Shown: positions 8,197 through 17,800 of the stretch, piece after piece | Position numbering within the stretch: the stretch's first letter is position 1 | Layout: each line of letters begins with the position of its first letter | Origin: Marinilabiliaceae bacterium | Lineage (GTDB): Bacteria > Bacteroidota > Bacteroidia > Bacteroidales > Marinilabiliaceae | Direction: 5' to 3' | NCBI GenBank assembly: GCA_009777175.1 | Contig: WRMI01000010.1 | Coordinates: 1 to 60,103, forward strand | DNA: 60,103 bases | Program-made: the position numbers and the translations under genes | The notes under the pieces: model-generated | The model's database searches: none | What the model saw: the letters and a program-made list of their open reading frames with translations, nothing else | What the model was told of the DNA's origin: nothing

Positions 8197-9702
8197 ATGG
8201 ACCAAAACAAATATGACATTTTAATAGCTGGGAGTGGTTTGGGAGGATTAGTTTGCGGATATATTTTATCAAAAAACGGCTATAAAGTCATTATTTTAGA
8301 AAAGAATCATCAGATTGGCGGCTGCCTGCAAACGTTCACACGAAAAGGCGTAAAATTTGACACAGGAATGCATTATATTGGCAGCCTTGAAGAAGGTCAA
8401 GTTTTGTACAGGTTTTTTAAATATTTAAACCTACTTAAAGACGTACCCGTCAGCAATTTAGACCCTTCCGGATTCGATATTGTCTCAATTGCGGGAGAAA
8501 AATATCCAATGGCGTTAGGATATGATAATTTTATCGAAAATTTATCGAAAAAATTCCCCGAAAATAAAGACGATATTTGCAATTATATCAAGCGTATCCA
8601 AGAAATAGCCGCCGCATCTCCCCTCAATAATTTACAAGAAATTAATACTCACGTTTTTATTGAAGCCGACTATATAAAAACCGGAGTTTACGAATTTATA
8701 CAATCGGTTACAAAAAATAGCAAATTACAAAATGTTTTAGCCTGGAATCTCCCCTTATACGCGGGAATTAAAGATAAAACTCCTACTTATATTCACGCTC
8801 TGATAAATAATTTTTATATTCAAAGTGCTTGCCGTATCATTGGTGGAAGCGACAAAATTGCAATTTCACTCGCTAATTCTATTAAAGCATTTGGCGGAAA
8901 AATTATTACTAATGCCGAAGTAGAACAATTTATTTGCGACAACCATAAAATGATTTCTGTTTTATTGTCTAATAAAGAGAAAATTGAAGCCGATTATTTT
9001 ATTTCAAATATACACCCGCAAGTTACAATGGAAAAAATTAATTCAAACCTTATCAGAAATGTTTACAGAGAACGCATTGCGGGCATTGAAAACTCTATTT
9101 CTAATTTTACAGTCTTTATTAAATTCAAAGAAAATGCTACTCCATACCTTAATTATAATTATTATCATTACGACGTCGATGACGTATGGTATTTCAATGA
9201 TTATGACGTAGATAAGTGGCCCCAAAGTTATATGTATATGCATCAAATTTCACAAGAAAATATGAAATATGCCGATTGTGCGCAACTAATTACATATATG
9301 CGTTTTGACGAAGTAAAAGAGTGGATTAATACAACAGTTGAAAAAAGAGGCGACAAATATCTACAATTTAAAGCCGACAAAACAACAAAACTTTTAAATA
9401 AATTAGAAGAATCATTTCCCGGAATAAATAGCAAAATTGATAGCGTCTATTCCGCATCCCCATTGACATACAGAGATTATACCAATACAAAAGAAGGCTC
9501 AATTTATGGAATTATTAGGGACAAAAATTTCCCTACACAAACATTAATTTCGCAACGAACAAAAATTCCAAACCTCTTTATGACAGGTCAAAACATTAAT
9601 ACTCACGGCATTCTTGGAGTTACAATAGGAGCAATGATTACATGCGCCGAATTTCTCGGTTTAAATACTATTATCAAACAAATTGACAAAGCAAATAATT
9701 AG
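8197..9702 (+). CDS. FAD-dependent oxidoreductase of the carotenoid isomerase/retinol saturase family
   Basis: 501 residues. The N-terminal Rossmann motif AGSGLGGLVCG (about 10-20), followed by the acidic ILEKN end of the second strand, binds FAD. GGCLQTF and FDTGMHYIG are typical of the CrtISO/retinol-saturase branch of the phytoene dehydrogenase superfamily. The C-terminal NLFMTGQNINTHGILGVTIGA is the second FAD-contact region. No signal peptide. The gene starts 66 bases after the repeat block and is followed after 13 bases by a radical SAM gene, so the two are probably co-transcribed. Retinol or carotene as substrate is not implied. No phytoene synthase or other carotenoid gene is nearby, so a lipid or polyene desaturation/saturation role is a guess. 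Confidence 0.8.
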   Translation: MDQNKYDILIAGSGLGGLVCGYILSKNGYKVIILEKNHQIGGCLQTFTRKGVKFDTGMHYIGSLEEGQVLYRFFKYLNLLKDVPVSNLDPSGFDIVSIAGEKYPMALGYDNFIENLSKKFPENKDDICNYIKRIQEIAAASPLNNLQEINTHVFIEADYIKTGVYEFIQSVTKNSKLQNVLAWNLPLYAGIKDKTPTYIHALINNFYIQSACRIIGGSDKIAISLANSIKAFGGKIITNAEVEQFICDNHKMISVLLSNKEKIEADYFISNIHPQVTMEKINSNLIRNVYRERIAGIENSISNFTVFIKFKENATPYLNYNYYHYDVDDVWYFNDYDVDKWPQSYMYMHQISQENMKYADCAQLITYMRFDEVKEWINTTVEKRGDKYLQFKADKTTKLLNKLEESFPGINSKIDSVYSASPLTYRDYTNTKEGSIYGIIRDKNFPTQTLISQRTKIPNLFMTGQNINTHGILGVTIGAMITCAEFLGLNTIIKQIDKANN

Positions 9703-9715
9703 AAATTAATTACTT

Positions 9716-10996
9716 ATGAAATTTAAACTAATTTATCCTAAGTGGCAAAAATTACCCGGTCAAACTACTTTTAATTTGCCTCCACACGGACCCGTAGTGT
9801 TTGCCGCAGCAATGCCCAACGATATTGTCATTTCTTTTACAGACGAAAATGTTGAAAATATTGATTTTGACGAAGATTGCGATTTTGTTGGCATTTCAAT
9901 GATGCTGACTACACAAGTCAAAAGAGGGTGGAAAATCGCCAAAGAATTTCAAAATAGAGGAAAAAAAGTGATTTTCGGCGGAATTGCAACAATGTTACAC
10001 GCCGAAGAAACATCCCTTCACGCTGACTCTGTTTTCCTCGGCGAAGCCGAAGGACATACAGAAAATTTCATTAACGACTGGAAAAATGGAAATCTGAAAA
10101 AAGTTTATAATTTTATGAACGACCTACCCGACACGAACTTAATTACTCCCGCACGTAGAGACCTCTACAACAAGAATCTTTACAACCATAAAGGAGTTCA
10201 GATGGTCGATTTGTTTCATGCCTCGCGTGGTTGTAGATTCAATTGTTATCCATGTGCTGTTTCATTCCTCGGAGGTCGTAAATTTAGACCAAGACCCGTT
10301 AAAAGTGCCATTGACGAATTAGAAAAAATTGATAATAACCGAATTTTTATTGTTGATAACTCTTTAGCACAAGATAAAAAATGGGAAACAGAACTTTTTA
10401 ACGCAATGATACCTCTAAATAAAAATTTTGTGAGCCACACTATTGACGACGACCCCAAAATTTTGAAATTAGCCGCAAAGGCAGGCGCATGGTACGTATA
10501 TCAAGCCGTTTTCGATACCTCTGATTATATTAAAGATAGAATTAAAAAATACCACGACTTCGGTATTGGTGTAGAAGGAACTATTTTGCTCGGACTCGAT
10601 AATCAAACAGAAGACGATATTTTAAGACTTATTGATTTTTTATTGGAAATAAATTTAGATTTAGCCGAATTTACTATCCTTACTCCATTTCCTCACACAA
10701 AAGCATATAGCGACCTTAAACAAAATAACAGAATTTTTGATAATAACTGGGATAATTACAATGCAGGAAAAGTTGTTTTTCAACCAAAAAATATGAGTCC
10801 CCAAAGATTGCAAGAACTATACCATTTTGCGTGGGAAACATTCTACAAAAACGAAAGTCAAGAAGAAAAAATGTTTAAACTGCTTGCGACCGCCATGTTG
10901 CGCGAAATGGAAAAAGGAACATTCATCCCCCGAAAAAGAGAACTCGTGAATAAAAGTTTTGGGAAAAAAGTGGTGAGAGATATGAGTAGTGAGTAG
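9716..10996 (+). CDS. Radical SAM protein with N-terminal B12-binding-like domain
   Basis: 426 residues. Residues about 30-125 form a B12-binding-type Rossmann domain ([23 protein letters not shown]). The radical SAM core starts at [11 protein letters not shown], giving the CxxxCxxC cluster ligands C173, C177 and C180, and runs to about 370 ([13 protein letters not shown] is the usual GxxGQTxxD region). The DxHxxG cobalamin-ligand motif is not seen, so cobalamin binding is uncertain. It sits 13 bases behind the retinol-saturase-like gene and probably works on the same substrate (methylation, coupling or rearrangement). The last five residues, DMSSE, and the stop are written by the first units of the TAGTGAG array. 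Codon usage matches the neighbours. Confidence 0.82.
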   Translation: MKFKLIYPKWQKLPGQTTFNLPPHGPVVFAAAMPNDIVISFTDENVENIDFDEDCDFVGISMMLTTQVKRGWKIAKEFQNRGKKVIFGGIATMLHAEETSLHADSVFLGEAEGHTENFINDWKNGNLKKVYNFMNDLPDTNLITPARRDLYNKNLYNHKGVQMVDLFHASRGCRFNCYPCAVSFLGGRKFRPRPVKSAIDELEKIDNNRIFIVDNSLAQDKKWETELFNAMIPLNKNFVSHTIDDDPKILKLAAKAGAWYVYQAVFDTSDYIKDRIKKYHDFGIGVEGTILLGLDNQTEDDILRLIDFLLEINLDLAEFTILTPFPHTKAYSDLKQNNRIFDNNWDNYNAGKVVFQPKNMSPQRLQELYHFAWETFYKNESQEEKMFKLLATAMLREMEKGTFIPRKRELVNKSFGKKVVRDMSSE

Positions 10997-11276
10997 TGAG
11001 TAATGAGTAATGAGTAGTGAGTAGTGAGTAATGAGTAATGAGTAGTGAGTAATGAGTAGTGAGTAATGAGTAGTGAGATGTGAGTAATGAGTAGTGAGAT
11101 GTGAGTAATGAGTAATGAGTAGTGAGATGTGAGTAATGAGTAGTGAGATGTGAGTAATGAGTAATGAGTAGTGAGTAGTGAGTAATGAGTAGTGAGTAAT
11201 GAGTAGTGAGTAGTGAGTAATGAGTAATGAGTAGTGAGATGTGAGTAATGAGTAGTGAGTAATGAGTAGTGAGTAG
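10980..11276 (+). repeat. TAGTGAG/TAATGAG heptamer array
   Basis: About 42 units of 7 bases (tagtgag, taatgag, and tagtgagatgtgag as a variant) run from the last codons of the radical SAM gene. It is the longest array in the window. The reverse strand gives a spurious open frame of 7-residue repeats. Confidence 0.95.
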
Positions 11277-11310
11277 TGCCGCCGATTTTAGTGCGTCTTC
11301 CTGGTTGAAT

Positions 11311-11520
11311 GGCAGCATTCCGTTAGGCGATGCTTTGAGCTTGTCGAAAAGAATGCATCGCTCGGTAGAAAACATTCAATCATCACACCCGCATTCCGTT
11401 AGGAATGCAACCTTTGTGCGACTATGTGAAAAAACCTTTGTGCGACTTCGTGGTAAAAAATCTAACCACAAAGGCTTCACAAAAAATAACTGAAAACTGA
11501 AAACTGAAAACTTTTAACGT
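11311..11520. repeat. GCATTCC hairpin elements followed by a CTGAAAA array
   Basis: The perfect hairpin gcattccgttaggaatgc lies near 11392-11410, and a diverged relative (gcattccgttaggcgatgc) near 11314. Both are linked by gagcttgtcgaaaa and ctcggtagaaaa words that recur across the window. CACAAAGG-type words follow. Four CTGAAAA units (11489-11514) lie upstream of the toxin-antitoxin promoter. Confidence 0.8.
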
Positions 11521-11594
11521 TCTTTGCGTCCTCAACTTTGCGCCTTTGCGTTAAAAAATCGTAAAAAAAAAATCATTTTCTCAATTAGTTTTAT

Positions 11595-11602
11595 TATCTT
11601 TG
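11595..11602 (+). promoter_or_regulatory. -7 promoter element of the toxin-antitoxin operon
   Basis: TATCTTTG followed by CACCC lies 27 bases before the antitoxin ATG. No clear -33 TTG is present. Confidence 0.55.
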
Positions 11603-11628
11603 CACCCAAATTTAAAAAATAAAATACG

Positions 11629-11877
11629 ATGACTTTAATTAATACTAATGAATTTTCAATAAACTTGCAAAAGTACCTCAAGATGGCGCTTAGCGAACAA
11701 GTATACGTACAAAACGGAAGAAATCGATTTCATATCGTTAAAGTAAATAACAATGAAACAAAAAAAGATTATATTCCTAAAGTTTCCGAAATAATAGATA
11801 GAGGGCTAAAAAATATTCAGGAAGGGAAAACCAAAAGATATACTATTGAAGAACTTCAGTTTAAAATGGGATTATGA
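11629..11877 (+). CDS. Antitoxin of a YoeB-type module (Phd/YefM-like)
   Basis: 82 residues. The N-terminal half (MTLINTNEFSINLQKYLKMA) fits the DNA-binding fold of Phd/YefM antitoxins. The C-terminal part is charged and likely disordered until it wraps the toxin. It overlaps the toxin start by four bases (ATGA), the usual antitoxin-first coupling. The antitoxin should neutralise the ribonuclease and repress the shared promoter. The call rests as much on the partner as on its own sequence, since antitoxins diverge fast. Confidence 0.8.
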   Translation: MTLINTNEFSINLQKYLKMALSEQVYVQNGRNRFHIVKVNNNETKKDYIPKVSEIIDRGLKNIQEGKTKRYTIEELQFKMGL

Positions 11878-12152
11878 CCTTCTTTTTAGAATTGGATATA
11901 GTAGCCGAAAATCATTTGGAAAGGCACATTAAGGCTGGAAATAAAATTCTTCTTAAAAAAATTCACAAATTATTTGAAGAACTTAAAAATCACCCCGAAT
12001 CGGGAACAGGAAAGCCTCATAAACTTAAATACAAACAAGCAGGAATTTGGTCAAGAAGTATTGATGACGGACATAGAATGTTATATGTTATTGACGATGA
12101 TAAAATCACTGTTTTCGTAATTTCTCTTTGGGGGCATTATGATGACAAATAA
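11874..12152 (+). CDS. YoeB/Txe-family mRNA interferase toxin
   Basis: 92 residues, RelE fold. The family signature GTGKPHKLKY, WSRSIDDGHRMLYVI and the C-terminal LWGHYDDK are all present, including the histidine and tyrosine used in ribosome-dependent mRNA cleavage. YoeB normally has WSRRI; here the second arginine is serine, which could affect activity. It is translationally coupled to the antitoxin (ATGA overlap). The length is close to the family norm (84-90). No other stability genes are near, so this is a solitary chromosomal module. Confidence 0.88.
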   Translation: MTFFLELDIVAENHLERHIKAGNKILLKKIHKLFEELKNHPESGTGKPHKLKYKQAGIWSRSIDDGHRMLYVIDDDKITVFVISLWGHYDDK

Positions 12153-12637
12153 AAAATAAAGATTTGATTCAATGGAGAGATAAGTTATCAAACTGATTAT
12201 ATTCAATAAATTAGTGTTAATTAGTGCAATTCGTGGCTAAAAAATATTTTTCTAAATTAGTTTTTTATCTTTGCCACCAAATTTTTTGGAAAAGGATTAT
12301 GAAAAAGATACCGCAGACTAAATATGTCGCATTTTTGGAGATACCCCGGTAGGGGCGTACCCTTGCGGTCGTCCAAAAAAGCGCAATTCGGGGGATCTCC
12401 CAAAAAAGGATGTATTCATTTCAATAAATTTAATGCACAGCTTTTTAAACGGAATAAAACAACTCAAAATATGATTTGGTGAAATTTGCAACAATCGATT
12501 TTGCCCCAAGTCATGAGTTCTGAATTTTTTTTTTATTTTTTTTATCTTTTTTTATAACTTTTTTTTTCTGTTTTCGTAAAAATGGTTATTTTTAATCGAT
12601 TTTTTATATAAAAAACTAACTATATATTTGATACACA
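12153..12637 (+). other. Gene-free spacer with an orphan promoter
   Basis: TATCTTTGCC at 12266-12273 is a good -7 element. It is followed at 12299 by an ATG opening only 16 codons, which ends where the repeat element at 12337-12401 begins. It looks like the promoter and first codons of a gene that was lost or interrupted. The last 130 bases before the DUF4954 gene are T-rich with no promoter I can name. Confidence 0.5.
12337..12401. repeat. Nested GC-rich hairpin elements
   Basis: Outer arms ggagataccccg and cggggGATCTCC form an inverted repeat. Inside lies the gtaggggcgtacccttgcgg element, then gcgcaattc from the CCCCGAATTGCGC element. One element appears inserted into another; the uninterrupted form is at 22073-22109. 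Confidence 0.7.
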
Positions 12638-14623
12638 ATGGATAAGTATAGAAATCTTTCGACAGTTGAAATAATAGTATTAGAAGAAAATAGATGTGTT
12701 TGTGACGATTGGTCAAAAATTTTGGTCAAAAAAAAGTTTTTACCTTATAATATTCAAAACGTTAATTTTTCAGGAGATATAAAACTTGGCATTTTTGAAA
12801 AAATAATTACCTTTCACGGCAATATAAAACGAGATTCAGGTATTTATAATGCAACCATCCATAACTGCGAAATTGGTGATAATGTATATATTAATGATAT
12901 ACGAAATTATATTGCTAATTACAATATCCAAAATAATGTTTGCATTGAATGTGTTGATACATTGTCAGTTGATGGCAATTCAAGTTTTGGGAATGGAATA
13001 AAAGTTGCGGTACTAAATGAAACCGGTGGTCGTGAAGTTCCTATTTACAACGAACTATCCGCACATACAGCCTATTTAACAGCATTTTACAGGCATAAAC
13101 CGAAATTAATTGCAAAGTTGCAAAACCTCATCGATGATTATTCTAAAAAAATATCTTCACAAATGGGAACTATCGGTAAAGGTGCGCAAATCAGAAGTTG
13201 TCGTACAATACTTAACGTAAATATTGGCGAATATGCTGTTTTAGATGGAGTTAACCGTCTTTGCAATGGAACCATAAATAGTTCACAACAAGATCCCGCT
13301 ATCATCGGTCCAGATGTTATTGCAAAAAATTTTATAACCACAAGTGGAAGTAATATCAATCAAGCGTCAGTAATTAACAACTGTTTTGTGGGGCAAGGAA
13401 CAGTTCTCGATAAACAATATTCGGCAGAAAATTCTGTATTCTTTGCCAATTGTCAAGGTTTACATGGCGAGGCATGTTCAATTTTTGCGGGTCCATATAC
13501 TGTTTCGCACCATAAATCTACATTATTGATAGCCGCATATTATTCCTTTTTGAATGCGGGTAGTGGCTCAAATCAGAGTAATCACAAATATAAACTTGGA
13601 CCAATTCACCAAGGAATTGTAGAGCGAGGTAGTAAAACAACAAGCGATTCTTATATTTTGTGGCCCGGTAAAATAGGCGCTTTTTCTTTGATAATGGGAC
13701 GTCATTATAGAAATTTAGATACATCTGACCTACCTTTTTCATATCTTATTGAAAATAAAGACGAAAGTATCCTTGTACCCGCAATTAACCTCAAAAGTAT
13801 TGGAACAATCCGTGACGCAAGAAAGTGGCCCAAAAGAGATATTAGAAAAGATAATAATCTGTTAGATGCCATATTATTCAACCTATTGAGTCCATATTCC
13901 ATCCAAAAAATGATAAAAGGATATAAAATTTTGGAAAATTTAAGAGAAACATCAGGCTCTTTATCAGAATATTATATGTTTAATAGCGCAATAATAAGCC
14001 ATCGAGCACTCGAAAGAGGCATCTATTTATACAAACTTGGAATTATAAAATTTCTCGGAAACGGTTTAGTAAAAAAACTTGAAATTTCCGAATATTCAAA
14101 CGAAGATGAGATGCATAAGGCATTATCACCACATAGCAATGAAGGAGTATGCGAGTGGATAGATATGGGCGGACTTTTAGTTCCGAAAGAAATTGTTAAC
14201 AAACTGATTGATAGAATAGAAAATGATGAGATAAAACTCGAAGAATTGAATAATCATTATCACGAATGGAAAAAAATGTATCCAATTTGGGCTTGGAATT
14301 GGATAGTAAAACGGCTGAAAAGTGAGGTAGATATTGATATAAAAACAGTATCAGTCGAACGGTTGATAGAATTTGTAAATCAATGGAAAGAGGCAGTTGT
14401 TTCATTAGATGAAATGATGTATGAAGATGCCAAAAAAGAGTTTACACTGCAATCACAAACAGGATTTGGAATTGATGGCGAAGAAGAGATTCGAATTTCT
14501 GATTTTGAGAACGTTAGAGGTGAATTTAAAAAACACCCCGCAGTCAAAGATATTATCGTCCATATTGACAAAAAAACAAAACTTGCAGAAAAAGTTATAA
14601 ATAAATTAAAAAAAGTATGTTAG
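12638..14623 (+). CDS. DUF4954 family protein with left-handed beta-helix
   Basis: 661 residues. The middle part (about 70-320) has hexapeptide-like turns (IGKGAQIRSC, IGEYAVLDGV, FVGQGTVLDK) typical of left-handed beta-helix acyl- or nucleotidyl-transferase-type proteins. It also has a distinct SAHTAYLTAFYRHKPKL segment and GPYTVSHHKSTLLIAAYYS, which I associate with Bacteroidetes DUF4954. The C-terminal 300 residues are helical. There is no signal peptide. Neighbours make surface sugars (NeuB- and NeuA-like), so a nucleotide-sugar role is possible, but the function of the family is not established as far as I know. An inverted-repeat element separates it from the following kinase. Confidence 0.7.
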   Translation: MDKYRNLSTVEIIVLEENRCVCDDWSKILVKKKFLPYNIQNVNFSGDIKLGIFEKIITFHGNIKRDSGIYNATIHNCEIGDNVYINDIRNYIANYNIQNNVCIECVDTLSVDGNSSFGNGIKVAVLNETGGREVPIYNELSAHTAYLTAFYRHKPKLIAKLQNLIDDYSKKISSQMGTIGKGAQIRSCRTILNVNIGEYAVLDGVNRLCNGTINSSQQDPAIIGPDVIAKNFITTSGSNINQASVINNCFVGQGTVLDKQYSAENSVFFANCQGLHGEACSIFAGPYTVSHHKSTLLIAAYYSFLNAGSGSNQSNHKYKLGPIHQGIVERGSKTTSDSYILWPGKIGAFSLIMGRHYRNLDTSDLPFSYLIENKDESILVPAINLKSIGTIRDARKWPKRDIRKDNNLLDAILFNLLSPYSIQKMIKGYKILENLRETSGSLSEYYMFNSAIISHRALERGIYLYKLGIIKFLGNGLVKKLEISEYSNEDEMHKALSPHSNEGVCEWIDMGGLLVPKEIVNKLIDRIENDEIKLEELNNHYHEWKKMYPIWAWNWIVKRLKSEVDIDIKTVSVERLIEFVNQWKEAVVSLDEMMYEDAKKEFTLQSQTGFGIDGEEEIRISDFENVRGEFKKHPAVKDIIVHIDKKTKLAEKVINKLKKVC

Positions 14624-14644
14624 CCTGCATTATTCACAAAAAAA

Positions 14645-14784
14645 GATTCCTCGCTACGCTCGGAATGACCATTTCATTCCTCTTGATGTGGCAAGTTTCC
14701 GCTGCTGCACTACCGCAACGGAAACTGAACTACCACAAAGTATTAATTCGTCATTCCGAATGAAACGTAGTGAAATGAGGAATC
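14645..14784. repeat. 140-bp inverted-repeat element (GATTCCTCGC...GAGGAATC)
   Basis: The ends are gattcctcgctacgctcgg and its approximate inverse (…gaaatgaggaatc). Within it agtttccg and cggaaact form an inner stem. The GGAATGAC words recur at 59991-60016. It lies between the DUF4954 and hybrid-kinase genes and could fold into a long hairpin in RNA. Confidence 0.7.
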
Positions 14785-14844
14785 TGATAATATGTTATTT
14801 TACAAATTAAATATCAATAATTTAAAAAATTAATAATATCAATC

Positions 14845-17800
14845 ATGGAAACGACTAACGAACGCATTTTGCAATTAGAAGAAGAGGTTCGCTTATTGAA
14901 AGACGAATTGGAAGAAAATAAGGTCCGTTTGTCTATGATAATGAAAGCGGGAAGTTCAGGTCTTTGGAACGTACAGGTCGACCATACATCTACCGACCAG
15001 CCAGTTTACAATTATGACCGCTCCAAAGATTTGTTAAGAATAATAGGCGTTTCAGACAACGCACTGCCAAAAGAAAAAAGTTGGGAAAATTTAATTCACC
15101 CAGAAGACAGAAACAAAGTATTAGACGCTTATACAGATTTTTTATTAGATGTTAGCGGTGATGCTGTTTTTGACGTTAATTATAGACTTTTAAAAGAAAA
15201 TGGTGAATATGCTCATATTCAAGACTTTGGTACAGGAATCAGAGACGATAACGGAAATCTACTTAACATTATTGGTGGAATTAGAGACATTACAGAACTG
15301 AAAATCGCCGAAGAAGAACTCATTAACGAAAAGCAACGACTACAAACACTTAGCGACAACATTCCAAACGGAGTACTTTTTAGGTTAGCATTAGACCCTG
15401 TTTCCGAAAAATTACAAATGATTTACGTTAGCGCACAATGGGAATTAGTGATGGGATTCCCCGCAGAATCAGTGTTATCTGACATAAATAATCTTTTTTC
15501 TTTTTTCCCTAACAATGACTCTCAAAAAGTAAGAGAAGATTTACGCAAAAGCGCACAAACATTGGCAGTTTTCAATAGCGAGCATCGAATTTTGGTGAAT
15601 GGTGATATTAGATGGGTGCACGTGCAAGCAACTCCTCGTTTAGATAAAACAATGATTATTTGGGAGGGAGTTGTTATTAACATTACCGCACGTAAAGAAG
15701 CCGAAATAACTCTAATTGCCGAAAAAGAACGTTTAGAGGCATTCCCTGATATTGTCATCTATCGTAACGAATTGGATACCAAAACAAATAAACTTAATTA
15801 TACTTTTTTAAGTTCTGGGTGGGAAGAAATGATGGGAGTATCTGTCGAAGAAACAATGAAAAACTTTGATTCGGTTTTAGCAGTTATTCACCCTGACGAT
15901 AAAAAGTTAGTTAACATGAAACGAGAACAAGCAAGACTAACTAAAACAGACTTTTATGTTGAATTTAGAATAATATATCGCGGTACAATTCGCTGGATTA
16001 GAATGTCATCAAGACCGCACTTCGAAAATGATTTAGTTATTTGGGACGGATACGCTATTAATATCGACCAGCGAAAAGTTGTTGAACAAGAATTGGAAGT
16101 CGAAAGAAACAGGTTGCACATGTTAGCAAACAATTTGCCCGACTGCAGACTTTGTCAATTCACAATGAATACGATTACAAAAGAGACTACAATGTCTTAT
16201 ATTAGTTCCGACAAATTGGAAAATGAAGGAATTCCATTCGAAAGTGCAATGAACAATTTTAATAGTTTTTTATCATTCGTTCATCCCGACGAACAAAAAG
16301 ATTTATTAATGAATATCCAAAAATCTGCCGCACGAATGGAAGACCTGAACACTGAAATTCGTTTCGGTGGAAATTGGATGCAACTTTCAATGCGACCTCA
16401 CAAAGAAGAAAATTTAGTCGTCTGGGACGGATTTATTATGAACATCAATATCCGTAAAACAAGCGAAGCAGAACTCAAAAAATATAGAGACAAATTAGAA
16501 ACATTAGTCCAAGAACGAACCGAAGAACTTAAAACAGCAAACAGCAAACTTAACGAAGCACTTGACCTTTCTGTTACATCAAACCGCGAACTGTTTAAAA
16601 CAAACAAAGAATTAGAAAAAACAGTAGAAGTTAGAACGTTATTTTTCAAGATATTACAAACGGCTCAATTTTCTAACGACATTTCTGCCGATATGAAAAG
16701 CATTCTTACTAAAATAGGTAAATTTGCTGGAATGAGCCGCATCGCTATCTTCGAAAATAACAATACACAAGAACATTTTATTAAAACACACGAGTGGCAC
16801 AGCGACGACTTTACCAAAGATTTGAGAAAAACATCCCAATTATGTTTAGACATTATCGAAAAATTAGGAACAGATTACGACGGACTTATTGACGCTATTT
16901 ATATGTTAAATCAAGACGGTTACCTGTATATTTCAGACAATTCAGAAAATAAAAACGAAACATCTGTTTTAGAACTATCAGGAAATCGTTCTATTTTGAT
17001 TATACCACTTGTTGTGAGCGATTTTCATCTCGGATATATTGAGTTTGACGAATCTTTGACAGGCAAAAAAATGAAAAAAAATGAAATTGATGTCCTTGTT
17101 AATATGACAAGAATCCTTTCAAACGCTACATATCGTAACAAAATTGAAACGGCAATGATTTCGTCACAACAAACAATGACAGCAGTCCTCGACAACCTCG
17201 ATTTCGTTGTCTACGCCATTGATATTGAAAATTACAAGATTCTATTTGCAAATAGGAACGCAAAAGAAGTTTATGGAGATATTGAAGGAAAATTGTGCTG
17301 GCAAACTATTCAGAAAGGAAAAACGGGTCCATGCGACTTTTGTCCAAATGTTGACCTACTCGATGAAAATGATTGCCCAAGAGAATTTAATACAAGAGAA
17401 GAATATGAAGAAGATACTAATAAGTGGCTTTTACGAAAAGTTGGTGCCATTAAATGGACAGACGGTAGATGGGTGCAACTTAATTATGCTACCGACATCA
17501 CATCACTGAAAAACAATGAATTAGAACTTAATCAAGTTAAACAAGAAATCCTTTTAGAAAGGAACAGATTAATGACAATTGCCGATAATATTCCCGACAA
17601 CTGCTTATTACGTATTCAAATAAAAACAGAAGTATTATCACAACCTACGGCTGCAATGGATTGGATAAGCCATGTTCGATTAGTTTACGCAAGTTCTAAT
17701 TGGGAGGCAATTACAAATATTCCTATGGAAGCCGCAATGGAAAATTTTCAGTTAGTTTTTCAAAATTTTCACCACGAAGAGGTTAATATGCTTGGAATGG

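Noticed and set aside
10980-11276. CRISPR array
   Set aside because: Units are 7-8 bases with no spacers, and no cas genes are in the window.
10923-11375. 150-codon minus-strand open frame of 7-residue repeats (LLTTHYS-type)
   Set aside because: It is the antisense reading of the TAGTGAG array. A 7-base repeat without stops automatically gives a 7-residue periodic frame; there is no promoter or homologous protein.
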